A stretch of 64,000 bases of DNA from Desmodus rotundus (lineage: Eukaryota > Chordata > Mammalia > Chiroptera > Phyllostomidae). The stretch's first letter is position 1, and the number at the start of each line of letters is the position of its first letter. Below are positions 48,512-59,068 of the stretch, piece after piece. The stretch spans positions 62,001 through 126,000 of the forward strand of contig NW_026527522.1 in NCBI RefSeq assembly GCF_022682495.2, given 5' to 3'. The position numbers and the translations under genes are program-made. The notes below the pieces were generated by a model. It was not told the origin of the DNA. It was given only the letters and a program-made list of their open reading frames with translations, and searched no databases.

Positions 48512-50455
48512 TAAGAGTCTTTCTCGGCTCAAACTGCCCCACCCTGCCCCGAGGCGGTAAACTTGCACCGAGACGCTTCTACTCTCTAAAGTCTGGGCTG
48601 AACTTTGCGAGAAGGGACCGTGTGCGATGCGACCTGGGTCCCACAGAGCTCGAACCCCCCCCTCCCCGTGAAGGGATCCGCGGCCTGTGGTCCTTGGTGT
48701 CCGCAAAAGGCATTCACCTGCGGAGAACCTGGGCCCAGGTGAGCGGGACCAGGCCCCGCGGCAGGAGCCTGGGGAGGCCACTGGAGCCATGGGGGCCAGG
48801 GCTGGGCATTTTCCCGGGTGCTCTCTCGGGTCCCAGGCGCCCTCTCTCGCCCGGGGAGTGCCCACGCCGTCCCTTGACCCCCGCAGGACGCCTGCATCCC
48901 GCCATAAGCGGCCCAACTCCTCCATGGAGCCGGGACACATGGGGCCGGGGTGCGAGCAACTGGCCTACGTGGCGGCCAACCCGCAGACCCCTCCGTCCCG
49001 TCCCCACCACTGCGAAGATCCCCCTGTTCTTCCATCCGTAAAGGGGTCCCCCTTTACGGATGGAAGAACAGGGGGGAGGCCCCCAGGAGATGGCTTTTGT
49101 CCGAGCCGCGGCTGGGTGGTTTCGGGCCAGGAGGCGGGGCCGCGCAGGCGCAAGCAGGCCCCACCCCAAGAGCATCCCTCCGGGCAACGTGCCCCCCCAC
49201 CCCTTGAGATATCAGGCCAGGTTCACAGGGTCCCTGGGCCGGTGTCAGAGTTAAGGGAAGCCCTCACTGCCACCCAGAGGACCGCGCGTTTTCCCGTGGA
49301 CCACACTTCCCAGCAGCTCTCCCACCCCCGCCGAGGCAGAGTGCCAGGGAAGAACTAGGGACCTGGGGCCGGGAAGAGGAGCCGGCCACGGCTCCGCGCC
49401 AGGTGGAGCGGGTCCGGGCGGGCGGGCGGGCGGGCGGGACCCTCGTCCACGGACCGGTTCTCCCGTGGGGAGTCTGGCCCTGTGCCCCGCCTGGGAGGCT
49501 AAGAGCCTTGCTTCGCCTGCAACGCCCCCACCCTGCCACAAGGCGGCAGACTTGGACCCAGCCGCTTCAACCCTCCAGTCTGTGCGGAACCACCCAAAAA
49601 TGGAGTGTGACCGCTGCGACCTCAGTCCCCCAGAGCTCGAAGCCCCACCTCTGTGAGGGAATCGGCGGCCTCCTGTCCTCGGCGTCCGCAAAAGGCATTC
49701 ACCTGCGGTGAACCTGGGCCTCGGGCGAGCAGGGCCAGGCCCCATGGTAGGAGCCCGGGGAGGCAATGGCAGCCTCTGCGGCCAGGCCTCGGGCTCTCCC
49801 CGGGGCTCTCTCGGGGCACGGGCACCCTCTCTCGCCTGGAGAGTGCCCACGCCGTCCCTTGAGCCCCGCGAGACACCTGCCTCCCGTGATAAGAGGCCCC
49901 CTGCCTCCGTGGAGCTTGGAACTCTGGGGCCGGGCTGCGGGTCACTGGGCTAAGTGGCTGGAAAGGCGCAGACCCCTCCGTCCCGACCGCCCAACTGCGA
50001 AGGACAGGGGGGAGGCCCCCAGGAGATGGCTTTTGTCAGAGCCGCGGCTGGCCGGTTTCGGGCCAAGACGCGGGACCCGGCAGGCTCAGGGCAGGCAGCC
50101 CCACCAGAAGCCTCCCTCGGGGCAACGGGCCCCACCCCGGACATATCAGGCCTGCTTCACAGGGTCCCTGGGGTCGTGTCCCGTGGAACTGGAAGCTCTC
50201 CCCGCCACCCAGAGGTCCGATCCTTTTCCCGTGGACCACACTTGCCAGCCCGTCTCCCACCCCGCCGGAGGCAGAGTGCCAGGGAAGAACTAGGGACCTG
50301 GGGCCGGGAAGAGGGGCCGGCCACGGTTCCGGGCCAGGCGGGGGGGGGGGGGGGGGGGGGGCGGGGGGCGGGGGGGGGGGCCCGGGCAGGCCGGACCCAC
50401 GCCCAGGGACCGGGTCTCGCGGGGGGGTCTTGGGCCTGAGACCTGCCTGGGGGGC
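48512..50455 (+). repeat. Macrosatellite unit 26
   Basis: 1944 bp with 1770A like units 10 and 13. Poly-G tract 50340-50380. Confidence 0.95.
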
Positions 50456-52400
50456 TAAGAGTCTTTCTCGGCTCAAACGGCCCCACCCTGCCCCGAGGCG
50501 GTAAACTTGCACCGAGACGCTTCTACTCTCTAAAGTCTGGGCTGAACTTTGCGAGAAGGGACCGTGTGCGATGCGACCTGGGTCCCACAGAGCTCGAACC
50601 CCCCCCTCCCCGTGAAGGGATCCGCGGCCTGTGGTCCTTGGTGTCCGCAAAAGGCATTCACCTGCGGAGAACCTGGGCCCAGGTGAGCGGGACCAGGCCC
50701 CGCGGCAGGAGCCTGGGGAGGCCACTGGAGCCATGGGGGCCAGGGCTGGGCATTTTCCCGGGTGCTCTCTCGGGTCCCAGGCGCCCTCTCTCGCCCGGGG
50801 AGTGCCCACGCCGTCCCTTGACCCCCGCAGGACGCCTGCATCCCGCCATAAGCGGCCCAACTCCTCCATGGAGCCGGGACACATGGGGCCGGGGTGCGAG
50901 CAACTGGCCTACGTGGCGGCCAACCCGCAGACCCCTCCGTCCCGTCCCCACCACTGCGAAGATCCCCCTGTTCTTCCATCCGTAAAGGGGTCCCCCTTTA
51001 CGGATGGAAGAACAGGGGGGAGGCCCCCAGGAGATGGCTTTTGTCCGAGCCGCGGCTGGGTGGTTTCGGGCCAGGAGGCGGGGCCGCGCAGGCGCAAGCA
51101 GGCCCCACCCCAAGAGCATCCCTCCGGGCAACGTGCCCCCCCACCCCTTGAGATATCAGGCCAGGTTCACAGGGTCCCTGGGCCGGTGTCAGAGTTAAGG
51201 GAAGCCCTCACTGCCACCCAGAGGACCGCGCGTTTTCCCGTGGACCACACTTCCCAGCAGCTCTCCCACCCCCGCCGAGGCAGAGTGCCAGGGAAGAACT
51301 AGGGACCTGGGGCCGGGAAGAGGAGCCGGCCACGGCTCCGCGCCAGGTGGAGCGGGTCCGGGCGGGGCGGGCGGGCGGGCGGGACCCTCGTCCACGGACC
51401 GGTTCTCCCGTGGGGAGTCTGGCCCTGTGCCCCGCCTGGGAGGCTAAGAGCCTTGCTTCGCCTGCAACGCCCCCACCCTGCCACAAGGCGGCAGACTTGG
51501 ACCCAGCCGCTTCAACCCTCCAGTCTGTGCGGAACCACCCAAAAATGGAGTGTGACCGCTGCGACCTCAGTCCCCCAGAGCTCGAAGCCCCACCTCTGTG
51601 AGGGAATCGGCGGCCTCCTGTCCTCGGCGTCCGCAAAAGGCATTCACCTGCGGTGAACCTGGGCCTCGGGCGAGCAGGGCCAGGCCCCATGGTAGGAGCC
51701 CGGGGAGGCAATGGCAGCCTCTGCGGCCAGGCCTCGGGCTCTCCCCGGGGCTCTCTCGGGGCACGGGCACCCTCTCTCGCCTGGAGAGTGCCCACGCCGT
51801 CCCTTGAGCCCCGCGAGACACCTGCCTCCCGTGATAAGAGGCCCCCTGCCTCCGTGGAGCTTGGAACTCTGGGGCCGGGCTGCGGGTCACTGGCTAAGTG
51901 GCTGGAAAGGCGCAGACCCCTCCGTCCCGACCGCCCAACTGCGAAGGACAGGGGGGAGGCCCCCAGGAGATGGCTTTTGTCAGAGCCGCGGCTGGCCGGT
52001 TTCGGGCCAAGACGCGGGACCCGGCAGGCTCAGGGCAGGCAGCCCCACCAGAAGCCTCCCTCGGGGCAACGGGCCCCACCCCGGACATATCAGGCCTGCT
52101 TCACAGGGTCCCTGGGGTCGTGTCCCGTGGAACTGGAAGCTCTCCCCGCCACCCAGAGGTCCGATCCTTTTCCCGTGGACCACACTTGCCAGCCCGTCTC
52201 CCACCCCGCCGGAGGCAGAGTGCCGGGGAAGAACTAGGGACCTGGGGCCGGGAAGAGGGGCCGGCCACGGTTCCGGGCCAGGCGGGGGGGGGGGGGGGGG
52301 GGGGGCGGGGGGCGGGGGGGGGGGGCCCGGGCAGGCCGGACCCACGCCCAGGGACCGGGTCTCGCGGGGGGGTCTTGGGCCTGAGACCTGCCTGGGGGGC
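50456..52400 (+). repeat. Macrosatellite unit 27 (last complete unit)
   Basis: 1945 bp with 24G, following a 1770A unit. It has one extra G in its GGG-triplet run near 51362 and one G fewer in TCACTGGCTAAG near 51891. Poly-G tract 52284-52325. The lone indels fit the usual looser homogenisation at an array edge, though sequencing error is possible. Confidence 0.95.
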
Positions 52401-52788
52401 TAAGAGTCTTTCTCGGCTCAAACTGCCCCACCCTGCCCCGAGGCGGTAAACTTGCACCGAGACGCTTCTACTCTCTAAAGTCTGGGCTGAACTTTGCGAG
52501 AAGGGACCGTGTGCGATGCGACCTGGGTCCCACAGAGCTCGAACCCCCCCCTCCCCGTGAAGGGATCCGCGGCCTGTGGTCCTTGGTGTCCGCAAAAGGC
52601 ATTCACCTGCGGAGAACCTGGGCCCAGGTGAGCGGGACCAGGCCCCGCGGCAGGAGCCTGGGGAGGCCACTGGAGCCATGGGGGCCAGGGCTGGGCATTT
52701 TCCCGGGTGCTCTCTCGGGTCCCAGGCGCCCTCTCTCGCCCGGGGAGTGCCCACGCCGTCCCTTGACCCCCGCAGGACGCCTGCATCC
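52401..52788 (+). repeat. Macrosatellite unit 28, truncated at the array edge
   Basis: The first 388 bp match the other A subunits. Sequence then switches, just after CGCCTGCATCC, to the diverged monomers of the second array. It stops before the position of the palindrome, so the last perfect palindrome in the window is in unit 27. Confidence 0.92.
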
Positions 52789-52790
52789 AG
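52789..52790. other. Junction between the 1.94-kb array and the second array
   Basis: Left of this point the sequence is that of the large unit up to its position 388. To the right it continues as the diverged monomer beginning AGCAATAAGCAGCC, which aligns with large-unit position 389 onward (CGCCATAAGCGGCC). No target-site duplication, transposon end or unrelated filler is visible. The two arrays therefore meet in homologous register, as expected from recombination or from independent amplification of neighbouring copies. Confidence 0.85.
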
Positions 52791-53816
52791 CAATAAGCAG
52801 CCCTCTGCCTCCACGGGGCTCAAACACCTGGGCCCGTTTTGCGAGCACCTGGCGTTCGTGCAGGCAAACCCGCAGACCCCTCTGGCCCGAACCCACCACT
52901 GCGAAGATCCCACTTTTCTTCCATCCGTAAAGGGGTCCTCCTTGAGGAGTGGAGGAACATGGGGAGGCCCCCAGGAGATGGCTTTTCTCCAAGCCGCGGC
53001 TGGCTCCTTTCGGGCCTATACGTGGGCCCGCGCGTGCGCACTCAGGCACCCCACAACAGGCCTCCCTCGGGTCACGGGACCCACCCTTGAGGTGTCTCCT
53101 GACCCAGCCTTGAGGGGTCAAGTGACCCACACCTGGGGGGTCTAGTGACGCACCCCTGAGGGGTCACGTGACCCACCCCTGGGGGGTCTCGTGACCCACC
53201 CCTGAGGGGTCACGTGACCCACCCTTGAGGGGTCACGTGACCCACACCTGGGGGGTCTCGTGACGCACCCCTGAGGTGTCACGTGACCCACCCCCTGGGG
53301 GGTCTCGTGACCCACCCCTGAGGGGTCACGTGACCCACACCTGCGGGGTCACGTGACCCACCCCTGGGGGGTCTAGTGACGCACCCCTGAGGGGTCACGT
53401 GACCCACCCCTGAGGGGTCTCGTGACCGACCCCTGAGGGGTCACGTGACCCACCCTTGAGGGGTTTCGTGACCCACCCTTTTGGGGTCCCGTGACCCACC
53501 CTTGGGAGGTCACCTGTCCCACCCTGGAGGGGTCAGGTGACCCGCCCTTGAGAGGTCACAGCAGTTTCACAGGGTCCCTGCGCACCTGTCCATGGAAACA
53601 GATGCCCTCCCTGCCACTCAGAGGACCGCGCTATTTCCCCTAGGCCACACTGCCCAGCAACACTCTCAGCCCCGCACAGACAGTGTGCTAAAGACAGACT
53701 TGGATACCGGGGGCCTGGGCGGGGGATTTTCCATGGAACTCTCTAAGGGCCCGGAGCCCTGTGTCGCCCGGGAGTGCCCATGCCCTTCCTTGACCCCGCA
53801 GGACACTTGCATCCAG
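52791..53816 (+). repeat. C monomer 1, long form
   Basis: 1026 bp, the first monomer after the junction. It is L-type throughout, starting with GTTTTGCGAGCACCTGG and ending with CCATGGAAACAG and GGATACCGGGGGCC. The minisatellite is at 53071-53560. Its NRF1-like site reads GCGCGTGCGC. Confidence 0.93.
53071..53560. repeat. E-box minisatellite block 1 (23-bp repeat, about 21 copies)
   Basis: About 21 copies of a 23-bp repeat with core GGGGTCACGTGACCC or GGGGTCTCGTGACCC, bounded by GTCACGGGAC on the left and GAGAGGTCACAGCAG on the right. CACGTG E-boxes recur in about a third of copies; the left end also shows GTCAAGTGACC and GTCTAGTGACG variants. It is four copies longer than blocks 2-4. Confidence 0.92.
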
Positions 53817-54749
53817 CAATAAGCAGCCGTCTGCCTCCACGGGGCTCAAACACCTGGGCCCGTTGTGCGAGCACCTGGCGTTCGTGCAGGCAAACCCGCA
53901 GACCCCTCTGGCCCGAACCCACCACTGCGAAGATCCCACTTTTCTTCCATCCGTAAAGGGGTCCTCCTTGAGGAGTGGAGGAACATGGGGAGGCCCCCAG
54001 GAGATGGCTTTTCTCCAAGCCGCGGCTGGCTCCTTTCGGGCCTATACGTGGGCCGCGCGTGCGCACTCAGGCTACCCACAACAGGCCTCCCTCGGGTCAC
54101 GGGACCCACCCTTGAGGTGTCTCCTGACCCACCCTTGAGGGGTCACGTGACCCACACCTGGGGGGTCTCGTGACCCACCCCTGAGGGGTCACGTGACCCA
54201 CCCCTGGGGGGTCTCGTGACCCACCCCTGAGGGATCACGTGACCCACCCTTGAGGGGCCACCTGACCCACACCTGGGGGGTCTCGTGACGCACCCCTGAG
54301 GTGTCTCGTGACCCACCCCTGGGGGGTCTCGTGACCCACCCCTGAGGGGTCACGTGACCCACACCTGCGGGGTCACGTGACCCACCCCTGAGGGGTCACG
54401 TGACCCACACCTGCGGGGTCTCGTGACCCACCCTTGGAAGGTCACCTGTCCCACCCTGGAGGGGTCAGGTGACCCGCCCTTGAGAGGTCACAGCAGTTTC
54501 ACAGGGTCCCTGCGCACCTGTCCGTGGACACAGGAGCCCTCCCTGCCACCTAAAGGACCACGCGATTTCCGCTGGGGAACACTCCCCAGAAGCACTCCCA
54601 GCCTCGCACAGACACTGTGCGCAGGATAGACTTGTGGACCAGGGGCCTGGGCGGGGAATTTTCCAGGGAACTCTCTAAAGGCCAGGTGCCCTCTGTCGCC
54701 CTGGGAGTGCCCACGCCATCCCTTAACCCTGCAGGACACTATCATCCAG
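53817..54749 (+). repeat. C monomer 2, long start with short-type end (chimera)
   Basis: 933 bp. It begins L-type (GCGTTCGTGCAGGC, GGTCCTCCTTGAGG) and carries a minisatellite. After the block it reads CCGTGGACACAGGAGCC and GATTTCCGCTGGGG, which are S-type. The switch falls between about 54495 and 54525, where both types share the TTTCACAGGGTCCCTG region. This is best read as an L/S recombinant. Confidence 0.9.
54096..54491. repeat. E-box minisatellite block 2 (23-bp repeat, about 17 copies)
   Basis: 396 bp with the same flanks as block 1 and the same length as blocks 3 and 4. Copies with TCACGTGA and TCTCGTGA are intermixed. The right end shows the usual degenerate copies GTCACCTGTCC and GTCAGGTGACC. 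Confidence 0.92.
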
Positions 54750-55313
54750 CAATAAGCAGCCCTCTGCCTCCACGGGGCTCAAACACCTGGGCCCGGTGTG
54801 CGGGCACCTGGCGTACGTGGAGGCAAACCCCTGACCCCTCTGGCCCGAACCCACCACTGCGAAGATCCCCCTTTTCTTCCATCCGTAAAGGGGCCCTCCC
54901 TGGGGAGTGGAGGAACATGGGGAGGCCCCCAGGAGATGGCTTTTCTCCGAGCCGCGGCTGGCTCGTTTCGGGCCTATACGTGGGCCGCGCATGCGCACTC
55001 AGGCTCCCAAGCACACGCCTTCCTCGGCTCACCTGACCCACCCTTTAGAGGTCACAGCAGTTCCACAGGGTCCCTGGGCACCTGTCCGTGGACACAGGAG
55101 CCCTCCCTGCCACCTAAAGGACCACACGATTTCCGCTGGGGAACACTCCCCAAAAGCACTCCCAGCCTCGCACAGACACTGTGCGCAGGATAGACTTGTG
55201 GACCAGGGGCCTGGGCGGGGAATTTTCCAGGGAACTCTCTAAAGGCCAGGTGCCCTCTGTCGCCCTGGGAGTGCCCACGCCATCCCTTAACCCTGCAGGA
55301 CACTATCATCCAG
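54750..55313 (+). repeat. C monomer 3, short form subtype S1
   Basis: 564 bp. S1 is marked by AAACCCCTGACCCCTCTGG, by ACCACACGATTTCC and by CTCCCCAAAAGCAC. The minisatellite is reduced to about one degenerate copy (CTCACCTGACCCACCC). An exact NRF1 palindrome is at 54987-54996. Confidence 0.93.
54987..54996. promoter_or_regulatory. NRF1-type palindrome GCGCATGCGC in a short monomer (type copy)
   Basis: The ten bases match the core NRF1 consensus and sit in TGGGCCGCGCATGCGCAC. Exact copies also lie at 55552-55561, 57049-57058, 57613-57622, 58178-58187, 58742-58751 and 63515-63524. Long monomers have GCGCGTGCGC instead, one base away. NRF1 sites are typical of CpG-island promoters and lose binding when methylated, so activity in a satellite would depend on methylation. 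No transcript can be inferred from sequence alone. Confidence 0.4.
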
Positions 55314-55878
55314 CAATAAGCAGCCCTCTGCCTCCACGGGGCTCAAACACCTGGGCCCGGTGTGCGGGCACCTGGCGTACGTGGAGGCAAACCCCCTGAC
55401 CCTTCTGTCCCGAACCCACCACTGCGAAGATCCCCCTTTTCTTCCATCCGTAAAGGGGCCCTCCCTGGGGAGTGGAGGAACATGGGGAGGCCCCCAGGAG
55501 ATGGCTTTTCTCCGAGCCGCGGCTGGCTCGTTTCGGGCCTATACGTGGGCCGCGCATGCGCACTCAGGCTCCCAAGCACACGCCTTCCTCGGCTCACCTG
55601 ACCCACCCTTTAGAGGTCACAGCAGTTCCACAGGGTCCCTGGGCACCTGTCCGTGGACACAGGAGCCCTCCCTGCCACCTAAAGGACCACGCGATTTCCG
55701 CTGGGGAACACTCCCCAGAAGCACTCCCAGCCTCGCACAGACACTGTGCGCAGGATAGACTTGTGGACCAGGGGCCTGGGCGGGGAATTTTCCAGGGAAC
55801 TCTCTAAAGGCCAGGTGCCCTCTGTCGCCCTGGGAGTGCCCACGCCATCCCTTAACCCTGCAGGACACTATCATCCAG
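55314..55878 (+). repeat. C monomer 4, short form subtype S2
   Basis: 565 bp. S2 is marked by AAACCCCCTGACCCTTCTG, by ACCACGCGATTTCC and by CTCCCCAGAAGCAC. Exact NRF1 palindrome at 55552-55561. Confidence 0.93.
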
Positions 55879-56810
55879 CAATAAGCAGCCCTCTGCCTCC
55901 ACGGGGCTCAAACACCTGGGCCCGTTGTGCGAGCACCTGGCGTTCGTGCAGGCAAACCCGCAGACCCCTCTGGCCCGAACCCACCACTGCGAAGATCCCA
56001 CTTTTCTTCCATCCGTAAAGGGGTCCTCCTTGAGGAGTGGAGGAACATGGGGAGGCCCCCAGGAGATGGCTTTTCTCCAAGCCGCGGCTGGCTCCTTTCG
56101 GGCCTATACGTGGGCCGCGCGTGCGCACTCAGGCTCCCCACAACAGGCCTCCCTCGGGTCACGGGACCCACCCTTGAGGTGTCTCCTGACCCACCCTTGA
56201 GGGGTCACGTGACCCACACCTGGGGGGTCTCGTGACACACCCCTGAGGTGTCTCGTGACCCACCCCTGGGGGGTCTCGTGACCCACCCCTGAGGGGTCAC
56301 GTGACCCACACCTGCGGGGTCACGTGACCCACCCCTGGGGGGTCTCGTGACGCACCCCTGAGGGGTCACGTGACCCACCCCTGAGGGGTCTCGTGACCCA
56401 CCCCTGAGGGGTCACGTGACCCACCCTTGAGGGGTTTCGTGACCCACCCTTTTGGGGTCACGTGACCCACCCTTGCGGGGTCTCGTGACCCACCCTTGGG
56501 AGGTCACCTGTCCCACCCTGGAGGGGTCAGGTGACCCGCCCTTGAGAGGTCACAGCAGTTTCACAGGGTCCCTGCGCACCTGTCCATGGAAACAGAAGCC
56601 CTCCCTGCCACTCAGAGGACCGCGCTATTTCTCCTATGCCACACTGCCCAGCAACACTCTCAGCCCCGCACAGACAGTGTGCTAAGGACAGACTTGGATA
56701 CCGGGGGCCGGGGCGGGGGATTTTCCATGGAACTCTCTAAGGGCCCGGTGCCCTGTGTCGCCCGGGAGTGCCCATGCCCTTCCTTGACCCCGCAGGACAC
56801 TTGCATCCAG
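55879..56810 (+). repeat. C monomer 5, long form
   Basis: 932 bp and L-type from start to end. The minisatellite is at 56158-56553. Private changes include TTTCTCCTATGCC near 56630, where other L copies read TTTCCCCTAGGCC. Confidence 0.93.
56158..56553. repeat. E-box minisatellite block 3 (23-bp repeat, 18 starts)
   Basis: I count 18 repeat starts, six of which contain the full GTCACGTGAC palindrome. The rest are mostly GTCTCGTGAC, with one GTTTCGTGAC and degenerate end copies. The 396-bp length is shared with blocks 2 and 4. Confidence 0.92.
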
Positions 56811-57375
56811 CAATAAGCAGCCGTCTGCCTCCACGGGGCTCAAACACCTGGGCCCGGTGTGCGGGCACCTGGCGTACGTGGAGGCAAACCCCCTGACCCT
56901 TCTGTCCCGAACCCACCACTGCGAAGATCCCCCTTTTCTTCCATCCGTAAAGGGGCCCTCCCTGGGGAGTGGAGGAACATGGGGAGGCCCCCAGGAGATG
57001 GCTTTTCTCCGAGCCGCGGCTGGCTCGTTTCGGGCCTATACGTGGGCCGCGCATGCGCACTCAGGCTCCCAAGCACACGCCTTCCTCGGCTCACCTGACC
57101 CACCCTTTAGAGGTCACAGCAGTTCCACAGGGTCCCTGGGCACCTGTCCGTGGACACAGGAGCCCTCCCTGCCACCTAAAGGACCACGCGATTTCCGCTG
57201 GGGAACACTCCCCAGAAGCACTCCCAGCCTCGCACAGACACTGTGCGCAGGATAGACTTGTGGACCAGGGGCCTGGGCGGGGAATTTTCCAGGGAACTCT
57301 CTAAAGGCCAGGTGCCCTCTGTCGCCCTGGGAGTGCCCACGCCATCCCTTAACCCTGCAGGACACTATCATCCAG
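56811..57375 (+). repeat. C monomer 6, short form subtype S2
   Basis: 565 bp. It follows the L-type end of monomer 5 and starts with the GCCGTCTGCC variant. Exact NRF1 palindrome at 57049-57058. Confidence 0.93.
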
Positions 57376-57939
57376 CAATAAGCAGCCCTCTGCCTCCACG
57401 GGGCTCAAACACCTGGGCCCGGTGTGCGGGCACCTGGCGTACGTGGAGGCAAACCCCTGACCCCTCTGGCCCGAACCCACCACTGCGAAGATCCCCCTTT
57501 TCTTCCATCCGTAAAGGGGCCCTCCCTGGGGAGTGGAGGAACATGGGGAGGCCCCCAGGAGATGGCTTTTCTCCGAGCCGCGGCTGGCTCGTTTCGGGCC
57601 TATACGTGGGCCGCGCATGCGCACTCAGGCTCCCAAGCACACGCCTTCCTCGGCTCACCTGACCCACCCTTTAGAGGTCACAGCAGTTCCACAGGGTCCC
57701 TGGGCACCTGTCCGTGGACACAGGAGCCCTCCCTGCCACCTAAAGGACCACACGATTTCCGCTGGGGAACACTCCCCAAAAGCACTCCCAGCCTCGCACA
57801 GACACTGTGCGCAGGATAGACTTGTGGACCAGGGGCCTGGGCGGGGAATTTTCCAGGGAACTCTCTAAAGGCCAGGTGCCCTCTGTCGCCCTGGGAGTGC
57901 CCACGCCATCCCTTAACCCTGCAGGACACTATCATCCAG
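57376..57939 (+). repeat. C monomer 7, short form subtype S1
   Basis: 564 bp with S1 markers. Exact NRF1 palindrome at 57613-57622. Confidence 0.93.
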
Positions 57940-58504
57940 CAATAAGCAGCCCTCTGCCTCCACGGGGCTCAAACACCTGGGCCCGGTGTGCGGGCACCTG
58001 GCGTACGTGGAGGCAAACCCCCTGACCCTTCTGTCCCGAACCCACCACTGCGAAGATCCCCCTTTTCTTCCATCCGTAAAGGGGCCCTCCCTGGGGAGTG
58101 GAGGAACATGGGGAGGCCCCCAGGAGATGGCTTTTCTCCCAGCCGCGGCTGGCTCGTTTCGGGCCTATACGTGGGCCGCGCATGCGCACTCAGGCTCCCA
58201 AGCACACGCCTTCCTCGGCTCACCTGACCCACCCTTTAGAGGTCACAGCAGTTCCACAGGGTCCCTGGGCACCTGTCCGTGGACACAGGAGCCCTCCCTG
58301 CCACCTAAAGGACCACGCGATTTCCGCTGGGGAACACTCCCCAGAAGCACTCCCAGCCTCGCACAGACACTGTGCGCAGGATAGACTTGTGGACCAGGGG
58401 CCTGGGCGGGGAATTTTCCAGGGAACTCTCTAAAGGCCAGGTGCCCTCTGTCGCCCTGGGAGTGCCCACGCCATCCCTTAACCCTGCAGGACACTATCAT
58501 CCGG
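57940..58504 (+). repeat. C monomer 8, short form subtype S2
   Basis: 565 bp with S2 markers. One private change, TTCTCCCAGCCGCGG near 58135 (others CTCCGAGCC). Exact NRF1 palindrome at 58178-58187. Confidence 0.93.
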
Positions 58505-59068
58505 CAATAAGCAGCCGTCTGCCTCCACGGGGCTCAAACACCTGGGCCCGGTGTGCGGGCACCTGGCGTACGTGGAGGCAAACCCCTGACCCCTCTGGCC
58601 CGAACCCACCACTGCGAAGATCCCCCTTTTCTTCCATCCGTAAAGGGGCCCTCCCTGGGGAGTGGAGGAACATGGGGAGGCCCCCAGGAGATGGCTTTTC
58701 TCCGAGCCGCGGCTGGCTCGTTTCGGGCCTATACGTGGGCCGCGCATGCGCACTCAGGCTCCCAAGCACACGCCTTCCTCGGCTCACCTGACCCACCCTT
58801 TAGAGGTCACAGCAGTTCCACAGGGTCCCTGGGCACCTGTCCGTGGACACAGGAGCCCTCCCTGCCACCTAAAGGACCACACGATTTCCGCTGGGGAACA
58901 CTCCCCAAAAGCACTCCCAGCCTCGCACAGACACTGTGCGCAGGATAGACTTGTGGACCAGGGGCCTGGGCGGGGAATTTTCCAGGGAACTCTCTAAAGG
59001 CCAGGTGCCCTCTGTCGCCCTGGGAGTGCCCACGCCATCCCTTAACCCTGCAGGACACTATCATCCAG
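58505..59068 (+). repeat. C monomer 9, short form subtype S1
   Basis: 564 bp with S1 markers. The start is preceded by CATCCGG rather than CATCCAG. Exact NRF1 palindrome at 58742-58751. Confidence 0.93.

Larger units (their letters stand above)
1..52788 (+). repeat. GC-rich macrosatellite array, 27 full units of about 1.94 kb plus a partial 28th
   Basis: The same roughly 1940-bp sequence recurs head to tail, each copy beginning TAAGAGTCTTTCTC just after a CTGGGGGGC boundary. Copies differ by a few substitutions and by the length of one poly-G tract. Unit lengths are 1936-1952 bp and all copies face the same way. Diagnostic variant positions, numbered as in unit 1, are 24 (T/G), 358 (G/A), 466 (C/A), 488 (C/T), 796 (T/A), 860 (G/T), 1262 (C/T), 1440 (T/A), 1632 (A/T), 1770 (G/A) and 1873 (G/C). 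I see no interspersed element, gene or simple telomeric repeat inside. The size and CpG richness resemble the class of mammalian macrosatellites such as D4Z4 or DXZ4, but the sequence is not recognisably either. Family name and species are unknown to me. Confidence 0.97.

Noticed and set aside
1..52788. D4Z4 or DXZ4 macrosatellite
   Set aside because: Those units are about 3.3 and 3.0 kb, and D4Z4 encodes a double-homeodomain protein. No homeodomain is visible here and the unit is 1.94 kb.
53071..53560. CRISPR array
   Set aside because: The 23-bp repeats follow each other directly with no unique spacers, and no cas genes exist in the window.
55360..55758. Possible coding frame shared by S and L monomers (peptide with GGPQEMAFLRAAAGSFRA)
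   Set aside because: Comparing the frame in monomers 4 and 5 by eye, from the first Cys codon to the NRF1 site, I count 11 replacing and 3 silent changes. That is about what random mutation gives, so there is no sign of purifying selection on the protein.
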